Shown here in pieces: positions 22,998 through 35,699 of a DNA stretch of 64,000 nt. Both the position numbers and the translations under genes were made by a program. Below the pieces are notes generated by a model. That model did not search any database, was not told the DNA's origin, and saw only the letters and a list, made by a program, of their open reading frames with translations. The stretch is from Dactylonectria macrodidyma. Lineage: Eukaryota > Ascomycota > Sordariomycetes > Hypocreales > Nectriaceae. The stretch spans positions 1,922,001 through 1,986,000 of the forward strand of contig JAGMUV010000005.1 in the NCBI GenBank assembly GCA_020744425.1. The letters are read 5' to 3'. How positions within the stretch are numbered: the first letter of the stretch is position 1; every line of letters starts with the position of its first letter.

Positions 22998-24303
22998 GAG
23001 GTCATGTCATGGCCATGAAAACAAAAGTTCTCGTAGAATGTAGACGCCAGGGGTGGAAGGCGTAGCACCGGAGCCTCAAACGAGGTACGATGAGGAACTT
23101 TGAAGAGGCAGATGTCCTTGGCGATGCAGCAGGGATCTGTTGCTGGGGTTCATTGGACACGTTGAATAGCATATGGTTGGAGTGTTTGAAGAAAGCAGGA
23201 GGAGATACTGAGTGGAGATGATGTGAGGGAGGATAGGTTCGAAGGATACACACGGGTTCCGGCGGGATGCGATAGAAGGCGGAGGTGAATTTGATGGTAA
23301 GGGATCTAGTTTCTCTGTTGAAAAGTGCTAAGATCGGCAGATTTAGGTTGTTGTTAGGTTGAAATCTGTGCAAGCTTCAAGACAGCATCGAGAGGGGGAG
23401 GCCGGCATTCGTCCAACTGCTTTACCCTGAAGTTTGACATAACCACGGATGGATAGCCGAAGGAGGAAGGGCAAGGACGATACATCGGCGATTGGGAAGC
23501 GGCTGTGGAGTTAATGCCGCTCGGAAGCTATGCTGGAAGCTGGATATGAGACATAATCCCAAGTGTATGTTGGTTGTCGCCCACACATCCCCTAGGTGGA
23601 ATTCCCTAGGTGGAACTAGTTGAGTAGGTCTGGTCTAGTACTTGTTATTCTCCGGCCATAGTAGCAAGTACATCGGAGCTTCTTGTTGCAAACACCATTC
23701 ATGGACTAGACTCGATGGCAGTGAAAGCCGGCCGGGGTTGGTCCCACACTCCGGAAATCCCCTGGACTTGCTGGCCAACATGTTGCCAACTTCCTGTTTG
23801 GGGTATTCTGGCCGTCTTGAGGGTGTCTCCGTCTCGTAGCAGGGGGCGCCTAAGAACGCCATGTCAGTGCTGAAATGCGAAATAAACGCTAAGCTCCAAG
23901 GGAACTGTCCCTGTTGAAGCTCGTGGTTACCCTAGCTGGGCCCTGCGAAGCCGTCGCTTCAACCCGAAGAGAGCATCCATGATGTGACACAGTTGCGTGT
24001 TCGTCGTCCTCAGCCCCGAACGGACTGGAAAAGCGTGCACACTCGAGCCCCATGCAAGCCAAAAAGAAGGACTTAGCAGGGAAGTCGCTGCACGCATTGT
24101 GACTATCATACTTCGTAAACGGATTTCGCGATGGCTGGTCGTGGTGTTGAGCTGGGAAGAGGAAGTGGAGATCAGTGATCGTCGCCTGGGACCTCAAGTG
24201 GACGGGACGAGAGGATCGGCACCTGGCGATAAGATTTAGCGGGTCAGGCCCCAGGCAGCGGGGCAGGTGCCAAGGAAATACAGCGTGTTTAAGTGCTGCA
24301 AGT

Positions 24304-24447
24304 CCCTGTGGCTTTGTGTGAGACAGAAGCCACAGGGCTAAACTGGCAGACACAGGGCTAGACTGACAGTCACAGGCTAACACACACAGGGCGCACAGAT
24401 ATGTACAGGGTCCGCTTAGAGCAGGTACAGGGGCTCGCTCACAGGTG
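24304..24447. repeat. 11-bp inverted repeat followed by CACAGG-type short repeats
   Basis: CCCTGTGGCTT (24304-24314) and AAGCCACAGGG (24327-24337) form a perfect stem with a 12-nt loop. The right arm is the first of about seven (C/T)ACAGG words up to 24447, three of them extended to CACAGG(G)CTA. Confidence 0.7.
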
Positions 24448-26883
24448 TAGCACAGACACAGAAGCTTGGGAACCTGCGGAAGGCACATGGCAGAACATTG
24501 ACCACCCGATCGTCTTCGCCTGCTAGCCAACCACACACTGTCCCTCCCTCCTCCTTTCTTCCTTTTTCCCTTCATCATCGACCCTCGTCCTGAACTCGTG
24601 CCACATCTTGTACGTCTGCTCTAGCGCTCTGGATTCGGATTGATCAGACGTCGTTATCTGCGCCGATAACGATGCTGCATTGCAAAAGTTCGTCCAGGTT
24701 TCTTTCCGCGTATCAGGTGGCCCGGCCACGCCATGCGGAAGCACACTATGCAACCCCCACATCACGACAACCATCCCATGGGCACTTCTAGGTCCTTTTG
24801 TCCGTCCTGCAGCTTGGGCCAGGGTTCGGCGATTCTAGAAGTCCTGCAATGACACTGTTATTGGTTTCGACATCAACGTCGCTTCTGACGCTTTTACTGA
24901 ATACCTCAAATCTATGCCGCATGACTGCCTCGGCCCGCTCACCGTCCCGCGAATCTCACCTGCCGACATTACTAGGCTCTTGTCTCCTCAAGAGGTACCA
25001 AGGTGTTGAAAGGAAATAGGAAGCAATGAAGAAAGCCTGTTGCTTTCGCTGACTGCCTAACTTTCGGTCCTTTCTCTCAGCTAGGTGATCCATCGTCGTG
25101 TTTCACCTTACCGGAAGGATCACTAAAGTGGAAAAGTTAGTCTCCAACCCGTCGAAAAAGGACATCTAAACTAGTCACTATTATCTTCCCTATGTCTTGC
25201 GTGGGTGGCGGCTAAAGCGCAGAACCGGTGTGACCATTCCTTGAGAGGGAAAGCTATCATGGGACATACGACTACAACCTGCTAAGCGGACCGATAGGCC
25301 TGGGATTGGCAATGCTACCACCCAATCGATCTCAAGCGAATTCCACGGCTAGTGGCCGGGCTTTACAGTGACCGGGATTTTTACAGTATCTGATGTGCCA
25401 CACCCGGCAGAGACTCTGGCCAGGACTGGCCGTGATCCCAGTCTGTCCTGACCCTGGACCATACCCCAGGCTTTGTCCACGGCTTCAAGGAGCCGCGCCA
25501 AGCCCTAGTTCAGGTACCAACTTCTGCAAAAAGCAGTGTGTGTTCAACAGACAACCTTATGTCGTCTTTGCCACAGTCATTGGTCTTACAAAAGTCCATG
25601 TAACTTTAGCGCCGGCCCACGGATCTCTTCCTAGACCTTCGCTGCACGCAAGGATGCATGAGGATCGATTCGCTCCGTGGTAGGGTACCCTCCTTCTACA
25701 TACAATACCTAACATTCATGTTCGCATTCTAGGCGCTGTCTTATCAAACCGGGTATCGTATTGTAACCAATCGTTGTAGGTGGTTCGTAACCATCAAGGT
25801 GACTCAGGGCTGGTGCTGGACTCGGCCGTCTAGGACTTTGGAGCTCAAAGGAGGAGTAGATGGCTAATGGCACTGTATCTGACTTTACTAGGGCTACCGA
25901 TGCCTCGGCAAATTCATCGTATGCATGTGGCATATGCTTAAGTTCATACTGGCCTTCCTATCCGAATTCGTCATGGCCAGCACACCCAACAACCCCTAGA
26001 CAACTCCACGCGCTAGGTTTCGCGCCAGTCTGTTCAAAGAAGGACCTCGACGTTTAGAATACAGACGGATTTAAGGTTACATGACTTTGGATAGGATCTT
26101 CACACACACTAGAACAATGCGAAGCATACTCGTGGCATCGTTGAACCAAGCGGCCGAACCACACACTTTAACAACAAGCGGTGCCCACTCCCTTTCCGCC
26201 TCCAACACATCATTCAGCATGTTTCTTGAATCAAAAGTACTCCAAAAGCTTTAGACGACTAGTGGACTATGATGCAAAGATCGTAGCTCACCTATGTCTA
26301 ACGACATGGCCAACGGCTAGGCGCCGCGGGCCTGCAAGATGAGCGGCCCTGGATATTGACGCTCTCGGCGGAGTGACGTGATAGCCCAAAGCCTGATTAT
26401 GCGGACGGAAACTTGGTGCATGTTGCCAAACAAGAAGGTCGATTAAGGCCTTGACGTATACCTGACCCAATTTTGGCGGGCCAGCGGATGCCTAACGATG
26501 AACTAGGCATCCCACCTCCACGTTTCTAATGTGCAAGTTTTTGGCGAGACATGAAATCATCTCAAGCACGTCAGCACCGATTTATCAGCCCATTATATGA
26601 GACTGGGCTGTGCTTTATTCAAGTTCCCAATCAGCTAGGTGTGTATGTGTGGTGTTGGCTGACATGGAGGAGTCGGACCTCCGGCTACGTCCGTCGTTTC
26701 CGTACCATAAGAGCAACTGCAACACCCTGTTATCAAATCCTTTCTCTCAAATGAGATCATTAATCCTACGATATCTCACAGTCAAGCAAAGTCTCTTTTC
26801 TTGAACGTTCTTGGATTTCTCTCTGTCAATCTTAGAGTCTATCAGCATTTCATCTTAGTCCCCTCTTCCACGCAGCATGCCGT

Positions 26884-29505
26884 CTAGCTCAACATTCCCA
26901 AGTATTGCGTGGTGATGACAGTCTTTCCGTTGGCACCGGTCACACCAACACGCACCACCTCTCCGGGAACGATATCGATCAAGTTGTCATTGAACTTCAC
27001 CTCGTCATCATCGCATTCCAATGACAGGCCCTTAACGGGGACCTCGGCGCTAATCTCCACTGTCTTGCCGTCTTCGGTCACATCAGCGCGGAGAGCCTTG
27101 GGCTTCTGGAGGTGTAGGTACTTGAGTGGCTCAGGCCAGTTGACATAACGCGCAATCTGCTTGCCATCTTGGTAAAGGTAGGCAGCCACAACAGTGCGGC
27201 CCTCGAAACCCGAGTTGGGTGTTTCAACAGGGACATCAAGGGTTGCAATCTCAGTTGAACGGTTTTTCGGGAGAAGGATGGACGGCGAGACTGTTTGAGA
27301 GAAGACTTCCTTGCCTGATGCGACATCCCAGGCCTTGACAACACAGTCTGCCGTCAGGTCCCCCAGCATCAAGTTGCTGCCCCAAATCTCAACCTGGATC
27401 TTAGTCTCAATGTGAACACGGGTATACTTGTCCTTGGGGTGCTTGTGCTCTACTCTTTTGATGCCAATAGAAATGGGTGCCATCTCTCGCTTTACTGTGA
27501 AGTAAGCATGCTTGGGCCGAAGATAGTAGTCGCAGATAGCCCAGGACGTGACCGGCCAGCAGTCGTTGATCTGCCAGACAAGTGCACCACCGCAGTACTC
27601 CTTTTCAGGGCCACGCCACTCGCGCTTCCAGAGTCTGTAGGCAGAGGCGAGACACTCAGCTTGCATCAGCTGAGTGCAGTAGATGAAGTGCTCTATCGGG
27701 TCAGGCGCATATCGCATATTTTCTACAAGGTAGAGGGCGATGCGACGCTCATGGCCTGTTGCCTTGTTGTGGAAGTCGACTGTCGAGGATTGAGGGTAGC
27801 GGTCCGGATCATCTTTGCCCAAGGGAAGATACGACTCAATGGTCTTGATGTTAGGGAAAGCCTCCATACCGAATTCAGACACGAAGCGGCCAACGAGCTT
27901 GTCGAAGTCTTGGTATCGTTCCTGAGTGCCATGCCAAACATTCCACTGGTGAATATCTCCTATCGTAGGGTCCGTCGTGCGGTTGCCACCCCATGGACTG
28001 CCGTAGTGATAAGTAGTCTCGGGGATGAGATCCTTGCACACATCTGCAAGGACCTTCTCGTAGATATATCGGGCGGGGAAGTCAGTCTTCAGCCAGCTTT
28101 CCGAATCTTTGTTGTCAAAGTCGTAGGTAAGACCGTCGCTCTCAGCGACTTGGTAATCTTCGTTGTTGCCAGCCCAGATTGCAATGCTGGGATGATGACG
28201 CAGAAGCTTGACATTGGCCCTGGCTTCAAGATCGATTGACTTGAGCAGCTCTGGCCAACAGGGGTAGTTGCCGCACCCAAACATGAAGTCTTGCCAAACC
28301 AGGATTCCGAGCTCGTCGCAGGCATCGTAGAAGGCCTCCTCTTCGTAGATACCGCCCCCCCCATACTCTAATCATGAACTGGTTGCCATCGGCCACTAGT
28401 TTCACCCAATCGTAATATCTCTGCTTGGAAATTCTAGGGATGAAGTTGTCCGCGGGGATCCAGTCGCTACCACCGCAGAATACGGGGATGTTGTTGACTT
28501 GGAAAAAGAAACTCGTTCCAGGCTGTTCCTTCAGGGGTCGCTGGACAAGCTCGAGCTTGCGAAGGCCAATTTTCTTAGACACGGAGTCCACTTCTTTGTC
28601 TTCAGAGAGAAGAGTTGCCTTGACCGTGTACAACGGCTGCCCTCCATACCGGACCGGGTACCAAAGCTCTGGGTTCTCAATCTCAAAGCTTACTTCCGCC
28701 TTGCCATCCTGAACATCTGCCGTCTCAGACGCGATCACATTTCCATCTAGGGAAATGCTGACTTGCACTTTGGAAGCGGTGCCTTCTATAGCAGCGTGGG
28801 CCACCACCTTGGCGCTCTTCAAAGACTCGTCCACAGTGATTTGGTTGTGAAGATCGGAGAGCCGAGATTCGTACACCTCAAGATTGATTGGTCTCCATGG
28901 GCCACATGTCATGAGAGCAGGGCCCCAGTCCCATCCCTTCATGTTGGTTAGTCTACAGACATGTGTAGCCGTATTTAGGACAAGAGGCTTACCCAGTGAT
29001 ATTGTGCCTTTCGCACCGCCAATCTTGAATCATCGCCATTCCAGCAGATGTATTTGTGGTCAGGATGCTCTTCGACAAGTTTCCAGCCTCGTAAGTAGGC
29101 ACTGTCGAATGTGATTTCCAACTCATTATCACCGTTCTTGACCAAATTGTCTGTGACATTGACACGCTCCGGAAGAAACATGTTGTCCGACTCAAGAATC
29201 GTCTTGCCATTTAGGCGCACTGTAGCGAAAGTGTCGAGGCCATCAAATGCTAGGACAGCCTGCGCACCCTCGGGTACCTGCTGGCCGGCGAAGGTTGTCC
29301 GGTATACCCAGGCAACTTCGCCGATCCATTGAACATCGAGCTCATTTTTTCCAACAAAAGGGTCAGGAATCTTCTTGTGGTGCAAGAGGTCGAGATGCAC
29401 GTTGGTTGGAAACTGACTGACGGACAGATAGGCGCTGTCCTCGTGGGTGGCCTGCTTGAACTGCCAGTTCTGGTCGATGGGTGTGACCGTGCGAGGAGAC
29501 GCCAT
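26884..29505 (-). CDS. mndB: GH2 beta-mannosidase, intracellular type, interrupted by a one-base frameshift
   Basis: Exon 1 (29505-28993, 171 codons) joins exon 2 (from 28936) after a 56-nt intron. It reads YHW then GWDWGPALMTCGPW, the family pattern. Near residue ~360 the frame reads MIRVWGG then loses homology, because the minus strand has eight G (28355-28362) where seven would continue as GGGIYEEEAFYDAC. The second frame then runs to the stop at 26884. Without the extra base the protein would have 854 residues, a usual length for fungal beta-mannosidase B. The acid/base Glu lies in WAGNNEDY and the nucleophile Glu in VSEFGMEA; both are downstream of the break. There is no signal peptide, so it should act in the cytosol on mannosyl-oligosaccharides. 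Confidence 0.92.
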
Positions 29506-30697
29506 CAGGGAGTAACAGAGGGGGGGCAGGAGATGGTATGTGATTGTTTTTACTCCAGAAAATGAGGAGTTGGGAATTTGTTTTCAGAGATGCAAAACGT
29601 AAGTTCGAGTTGGCCCTTAGGCTGACGTATGTTTACTGGGAAAGCACTGGGAAAGCTGTATTGTGGCAGGTGCGATCCCCGCGGTGCAACCAACTTCGGG
29701 TGTGGGGTTCCCGACTGGCTTGATGATGAGAAAACTGGAAGGCGAGATTGACGAGTTTCTCAAGCAATTCAACGGAAGATACATAGAACGAAAGTCCTGA
29801 ATGGTTCGGCGGATCAATTCGAAAGCCACTAGAGATACTCTTATAGCTTTTGTGTATTCGCAACACGGCATTATGTATTCGCGAAACGGCACAATCGAGG
29901 TTGAGCTGCTCCGCCTGCTCCGACAACCCGTCGCAACATCGCCCCGTGTTTCCGAAGCCAAATGCGGGACAAGTTCCTCAATACGGCCGCTGTGGCACAT
30001 GGCGTGTCCTCTTCTCCACTGCCATTTCCTGTCGAATCGTGTCAAGTGTGTGTAAATCATTTGCTATGCACAGGGTCCAGCGTACCGCATTGTCGTTCTG
30101 GGCATATATGCGGGCGTCCGAATCGGGGTGGTCTAAGCTCGGAAGGAGACCTTCCGTCACCAGATTAGGTCCCGCGAGAGCCTCAACCCATGATCCTGTA
30201 GCCTTGGTACCATGTCCTACGACTACCGTCCCTGGAGCTCCCCTCTTTAACCGGCAGGGCTCTGGAAGAACATCCCACCTGGGCAGTCTATCCACTGCGT
30301 ACCCTCGCTCCTCATCACCATCACATGATGCTAGTGTTGTGAAAGAATTCTGGTTAAATTATAACGGACCGTGGTCCGTATCAGCGATTGTTCGAAATTA
30401 TAGTTATAAGCGACACAGTCCCGTGTCTATGTACCATGGGTGGGTACCGAAAGAAACCGTCATCAGATCGATCTTGACGCCCGCAGTCGTCATCTATGCC
30501 CAACGCCCAGACGCTTCATGAACGAATGCTTCCAAGCAATATCCCCAAACACTATACCGCCACGGCATGCACTCGGTTGCCGCAATGACCTGTCCCAGAC
30601 CGGTTGAGCTCCAAGTATAACCGACAACGAAAGGACGAAGTGAAAAGAAAAAAATGACACGCAGAATTAGACATGGAGGTTAGCCCCTTGAAAATCA
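29506..30697. other. Intergenic: promoter side of beta-mannosidase, 3' flank of ypt4
   Basis: No supported gene. A 223-codon frame at 29850-30521 starts with a non-ATG codon and has no family features. Confidence 0.5.
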
Positions 30698-31947
<1,250 letters not shown>

Positions 31948-33158
31948 TGGGGCGGTCGGGCGTCGCAGATGGATGCTGTTTGAGGGATCAGACAGTGCTG
32001 CATGTACGGGTCGCGTCGCGGGGTTCGGAGGGATCGTGTCTTGAAGAGGGGTGCCGAAGACAATGTTGATGTTCAGGAAGATGGCGGAGGAGAGAGCTGG
32101 ACGAGAAATTTGGGCGAAAATCCAGGCTTATCGGGACATGTGTGGGCTAAATTGCGATGATGTACGGGATGTCTCTGATGTGGGACGCATCACGTACTTG
32201 GGTGGATGCCGCGCTTGGCTCGTTATCGGGAGGCCTGACGACAGCGACAGGGGGAGTGGGTCGCCTGGAACCGCCCTATAAAACAGCGCCGGGCTGTCCA
32301 TGCAAGCTGGCTGGTCGACCGTTGAGAGTGATTACGTGAGAAGGTCTCAGTGGAATCAACCAACCATAGGATGTCCAGCGCTGTAACAATAGAACATGTT
32401 CAACAGGGCCATTTCAACGACACGAGTCTCCCGCATTGATGATTCTCCATCTCAAACCACTTTGATGCGTTGATCAAGTGAAATTGTCGCAAAGAAAGGG
32501 CCGATGACTTTGAGCCTACCTTTCTTATTCGTAACTTTTTTTTCCCTTCGTAGTTTCCCATCAATTCGACTGCACTATATTCCTACGCCTCTAACACGAA
32601 TATATCGATTAACGTCCCCTTTAAGAGATTCAAGCATGGGGTTGATTTGTGCCCAAGGGATATTCCATTTTCATTGAGAGAGGGGGGCTTAATGGACAAA
32701 TGGATGGCTGTATTTCAATTACATCAGCGTGAGATGAATGTAATGTTCATGAAGTCCATGGATAATACAAAGATAGCTGGTATGTCTGATTGCGAGGTGA
32801 CCAGATGGTATTCCCCTTGCAATAGAGGGGAGCAGGTGCACAAAATTCATCAGGTAAGCCCCCGAATTTCCCATGCTCATATCATCAATAAAACGTTAAT
32901 CGGATTTATTCATCGTTGAGGTGCGCTGGTGATTAGGTGTTAAAAGAAGAACAATGTCGATGGTAATTGAGCGCCTCGGAGCCGATGTCCCGAAATTGTA
33001 CCTCGGCCGCCCACTGTACAATGATCTCGATCCAACCCACCCCCGCGACATCTCAACTTAAAGCATTCCATCAACTCAGCATCTATCTCAACAGTCGACA
33101 TCACAAAAATACTACAAGGCCTTGGAAGCAACCATCAAACACCATAAATTCATCTGAA
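31948..33158. other. Divergent promoter region, 1.2 kb
   Basis: It separates ypt4 (minus) from the short-chain dehydrogenase gene (plus). No supported gene; the part from 32540 to 32940 is AT-rich. Confidence 0.5.
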
Positions 33159-34061
33159 ATGAAGATTGAGGGCCGAACTTTCATCATCTCCGGCGGGTCA
33201 GTCTTGATCGGCTGAGGCCATCGCTTTCACATGCTGACACTATTGCCAGCGCGTCTGGCCTCGGGAGGGCTTGCGTCGAGGAAATCTGCAAAAATGGCGG
33301 CAATGCAGCCATATTCGACATGAACGAGGAGGATGGGACGGAGCTGGCAAAAGAACTATCATCATCCGCCAGGTTCTTCGTATGCAATGTGTTGGAGACT
33401 GAGAGCATTGCAAGCGCAGTTCAGGGTGCCGCGGAATGGAGCAAGCAGACCAGTAAGCCGTTGGGAGGCGTCATCCCAGCGGCGGGAGTTTCGACGCCTG
33501 CCACGGTATGCGATCCGACATTCAAGGGTTTGGGTGTTGGATGAGGGCTGATTAATTTGCGTGTAGATGCTTGATCGCCACGGAAAGGCCTTGAGCCTCG
33601 ACGACTTTGACTTCGTCTTGAATGTTAACCTACGCGGCACTATCGACCTTGTCCGACAGACGCTGGAACATCTCGCCAGGATCGACCCCGTAGGGCCAGA
33701 TTCGGAACGCGGCGTCATTGTTATGGTAGCTTCATCGGCGGCCTTTGACGGTCAGAAGGGACAGGTTTCGTACTCTGCCAGCAAGGGCGCCGTAACGGCC
33801 ATGACGCTGCCGATGGCTCGGGACCTGGCCCGCTACGGCATCCGCGTCGTAACGATTGCGCCGAGTCTGTTTGATAGCCGAATGACGAGCATGATGCCAG
33901 AGAAAGTGAAGAAGAGCCTGGAGGGTGCTATGGAGTTTCCAAAAAGGGCGGGTCAACCTGCTGAATTTGCACAGTTGGTTCGGCAGGGAATCGAGAACGT
34001 CATGTTGAACGGAGTTGTCATCAGACTGGATGGCGCAATGAGGATGCCGAGCAAAATGTGA
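33159..34061 (+). CDS. Short-chain dehydrogenase/reductase, HSD10 (3-hydroxyacyl-CoA dehydrogenase type 2)-like
   Basis: Three exons, 33159-33196, 33250-33505 and 33567-34061, with introns of 53 and 61 nt give 262 residues, normal for a classical SDR. The nucleotide motif is split by intron 1 and reads ISGGASGLGRA. FDMNEEDG follows beta-2, giving an Asp that favours NAD. The active site has Ser in VASSAAFDGQKGQ and the YSASK Tyr/Lys pair. The order of blocks (VLNVNLRGTIDLVR, GVIVMVASSAA) follows the HSD10 branch that oxidises 3-hydroxyacyl-CoA. No targeting peptide or C-terminal peroxisomal signal is seen (ends -PSKM). The exact substrate is not determined by sequence. Confidence 0.9.
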
Positions 34062-34564
34062 CGTCAACAGACTGTCCGTATATGTATTTTGTTTGGTGCT
34101 AATTAATTGGAATCGAAATGCAGCCTTGGCAAGGAATTCAATTTTGGAACTGCAACGGGAGAGATATTCTGGAGAAGAAGACCCTGAAGATACGATTTCG
34201 CGATCTTATTGAGTGGGCGATGTCGGCTTCACAAAGCGGCATCGGAACTTGAGTCGGCTATTTCGGCTACCTTATGTTTGACGATGACTATTCGGGGCAT
34301 TGATGGATTGGTAATCACCACCTTAGACTCTATATAGTTGTTGTATTTTGGATTGGGCTTCACTTTCTGTCAATAGTTATAGATGAAATGATATAAAGTT
34401 GCCAAGTTCTTCGTCAACTTCCAGGTTTACACAGTGTGAGTCCCACAAGCCGGTGCGGGGAGGATATGGATCCGGAGGATAACCTTTGATCCTAGCTTCG
34501 GATTCATCACAGCTACGTCACTTGGCGCTCAGAAATACCATCGATAAACCATTTCACACCTACC
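34062..34564. other. Intergenic spacer between two plus-strand dehydrogenase genes
   Basis: It holds the 3' flank of the SDR gene and the promoter of the hydroxyacid dehydrogenase gene. Nothing else seen. Confidence 0.5.
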
Positions 34565-35699
34565 ATGGCTCCTATCAAAGTCGCAGTCCTTGATGACTAT
34601 CAAGGCTTTTCTGATCCTCACTTCGCCAAGTTAGACTCTGCCAAGTTTGAGGTTACCTCCATCAAGGACACTCTCCTGCCCTATAATCGCCCCGACACTC
34701 CGCAATCCATCAAAAATGAGCTGGTTAAGCGGCTTGAGCCCTTCGAGATCATCTGTAGGTATCATTTAACTGAGGGATGGGACGTGAGCTGACACATTTC
34801 CCTTAGGCTGTATGAGGGAGAGGACGCCGTTCCCCAAAGAATTGATCACGCAATTGCCTGCCCTCAAGCTCTTTCTCTCCACCAGCTTGCGAAACAAGGC
34901 CCTGGATTTAGAGGCCTTCAAGGAGCGCGGGATTCCAGTTGCTGGCACTAGAGACAAGAGTCGCCCAGAGACGAAGACGGCCGGGACGGACAGCACCACG
35001 CAGCACTGTGTGACCTTGATTCTGGCCCTCGCCCGGGGTATCGCTAGGGATGATGCGGCTGTGAAGGAGGGCGCGTGGCAGACTGGATTCGCCACGGGCC
35101 TCAACGGCAAGACGTTGGGGGTCGTTGGACTCGGCCGCCTGGGTGCCAACGTCGCGAAGATCATGAACATCGCATTCGGCATGCGAGTGATTGCGTGGAG
35201 TACTAACCTCACCCAGGACGCTGCGGATGAGAAGGCCAAGGAGCAAGGCTTGCCTGTGGAAAACGCGAATGGCGAGAAGACGTTCAAGGCGGTGAGCCGA
35301 GAGGAGCTCTTCGGCACGGCCGACGTGGTTTCCCTTCACCTCGTCCTATCAGACCGGTCTCGGGGGCTGGTCACATCACAAGACTTGGGCCGCATGAAGC
35401 AGTCGTCCTTTTTGATCAACACGTCCCGTGGCCCGCTGGTCGTGGAGAGGGACTTGTTGGACCACCTGAAGGCAGGCCGAATCCGGGGAGCTGCATTGGA
35501 CGTCTTCGAGCTGGAGCCGCTGCCGGCCGACAGCGAGTGGAGGAATAAGAACTGGGGCAAGGACGGGTCGAGTCAAGTCTTGCTGACGCCACACACGGGT
35601 TACGTGGAGGAGGCCACCCTGGGGTCGTGGTACGCGCAGCAGGTTGACAACATCAACCACTGGGCAGCTGGAGAACCGCTGGAGACTCCCCTGGTCTAG
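34565..35699 (+). CDS. D-isomer-specific 2-hydroxyacid dehydrogenase
   Basis: Two exons, 34565-34754 and 34807-35699, with a 52-nt intron (GTAGGT ... CTTAG) give 360 residues. The enzyme family interconverts 2-keto acids and D-2-hydroxy acids with NAD(P)H. The Rossmann motif is LGVVGLGRLGANVA near residue 165. The catalytic Arg lies in NTSRGPLV (~268), the Glu in DVFELEPL (~297) and the His in TPHTGYVEE (~324), so all three are present. The N-terminal fragment (KVAVLDDYQG ... PFEIIC) and the helix after LSTSLRNKALD fit the catalytic domain. It is close in layout to 3-phosphoglycerate-dehydrogenase-like proteins of fungi but lacks an ACT domain. The substrate is unknown. Confidence 0.92.

Larger units (their letters stand above)
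22625..26883. other. Gene-poor interval, 4.3 kb
   Basis: It lies between the subtilase promoter and the 3' end of the beta-mannosidase gene. It contains a 12-bp direct repeat CCCTAGGTGGAA (23590-23601 and 23604-23615), the inverted repeat and CACAGG-rich tract at 24304-24447, and no frame with a family signature. A 229-codon ATG frame on the minus strand (24578-23889) is Cys/Ser/Arg-rich and partly encoded by the CACAGG tract, so I do not call it a gene. Confidence 0.5.

Noticed and set aside
23889..24578. 229-codon ATG frame on the minus strand
   Set aside because: Much of it is the CACAGG repeat field; Cys/Ser/Arg-rich without any family pattern or splice-consistent extension.
25258..25320. 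5S rRNA-like start ACATACGAC
   Set aside because: Only the first nine bases resemble fungal 5S rRNA; internal promoter and stems are absent.
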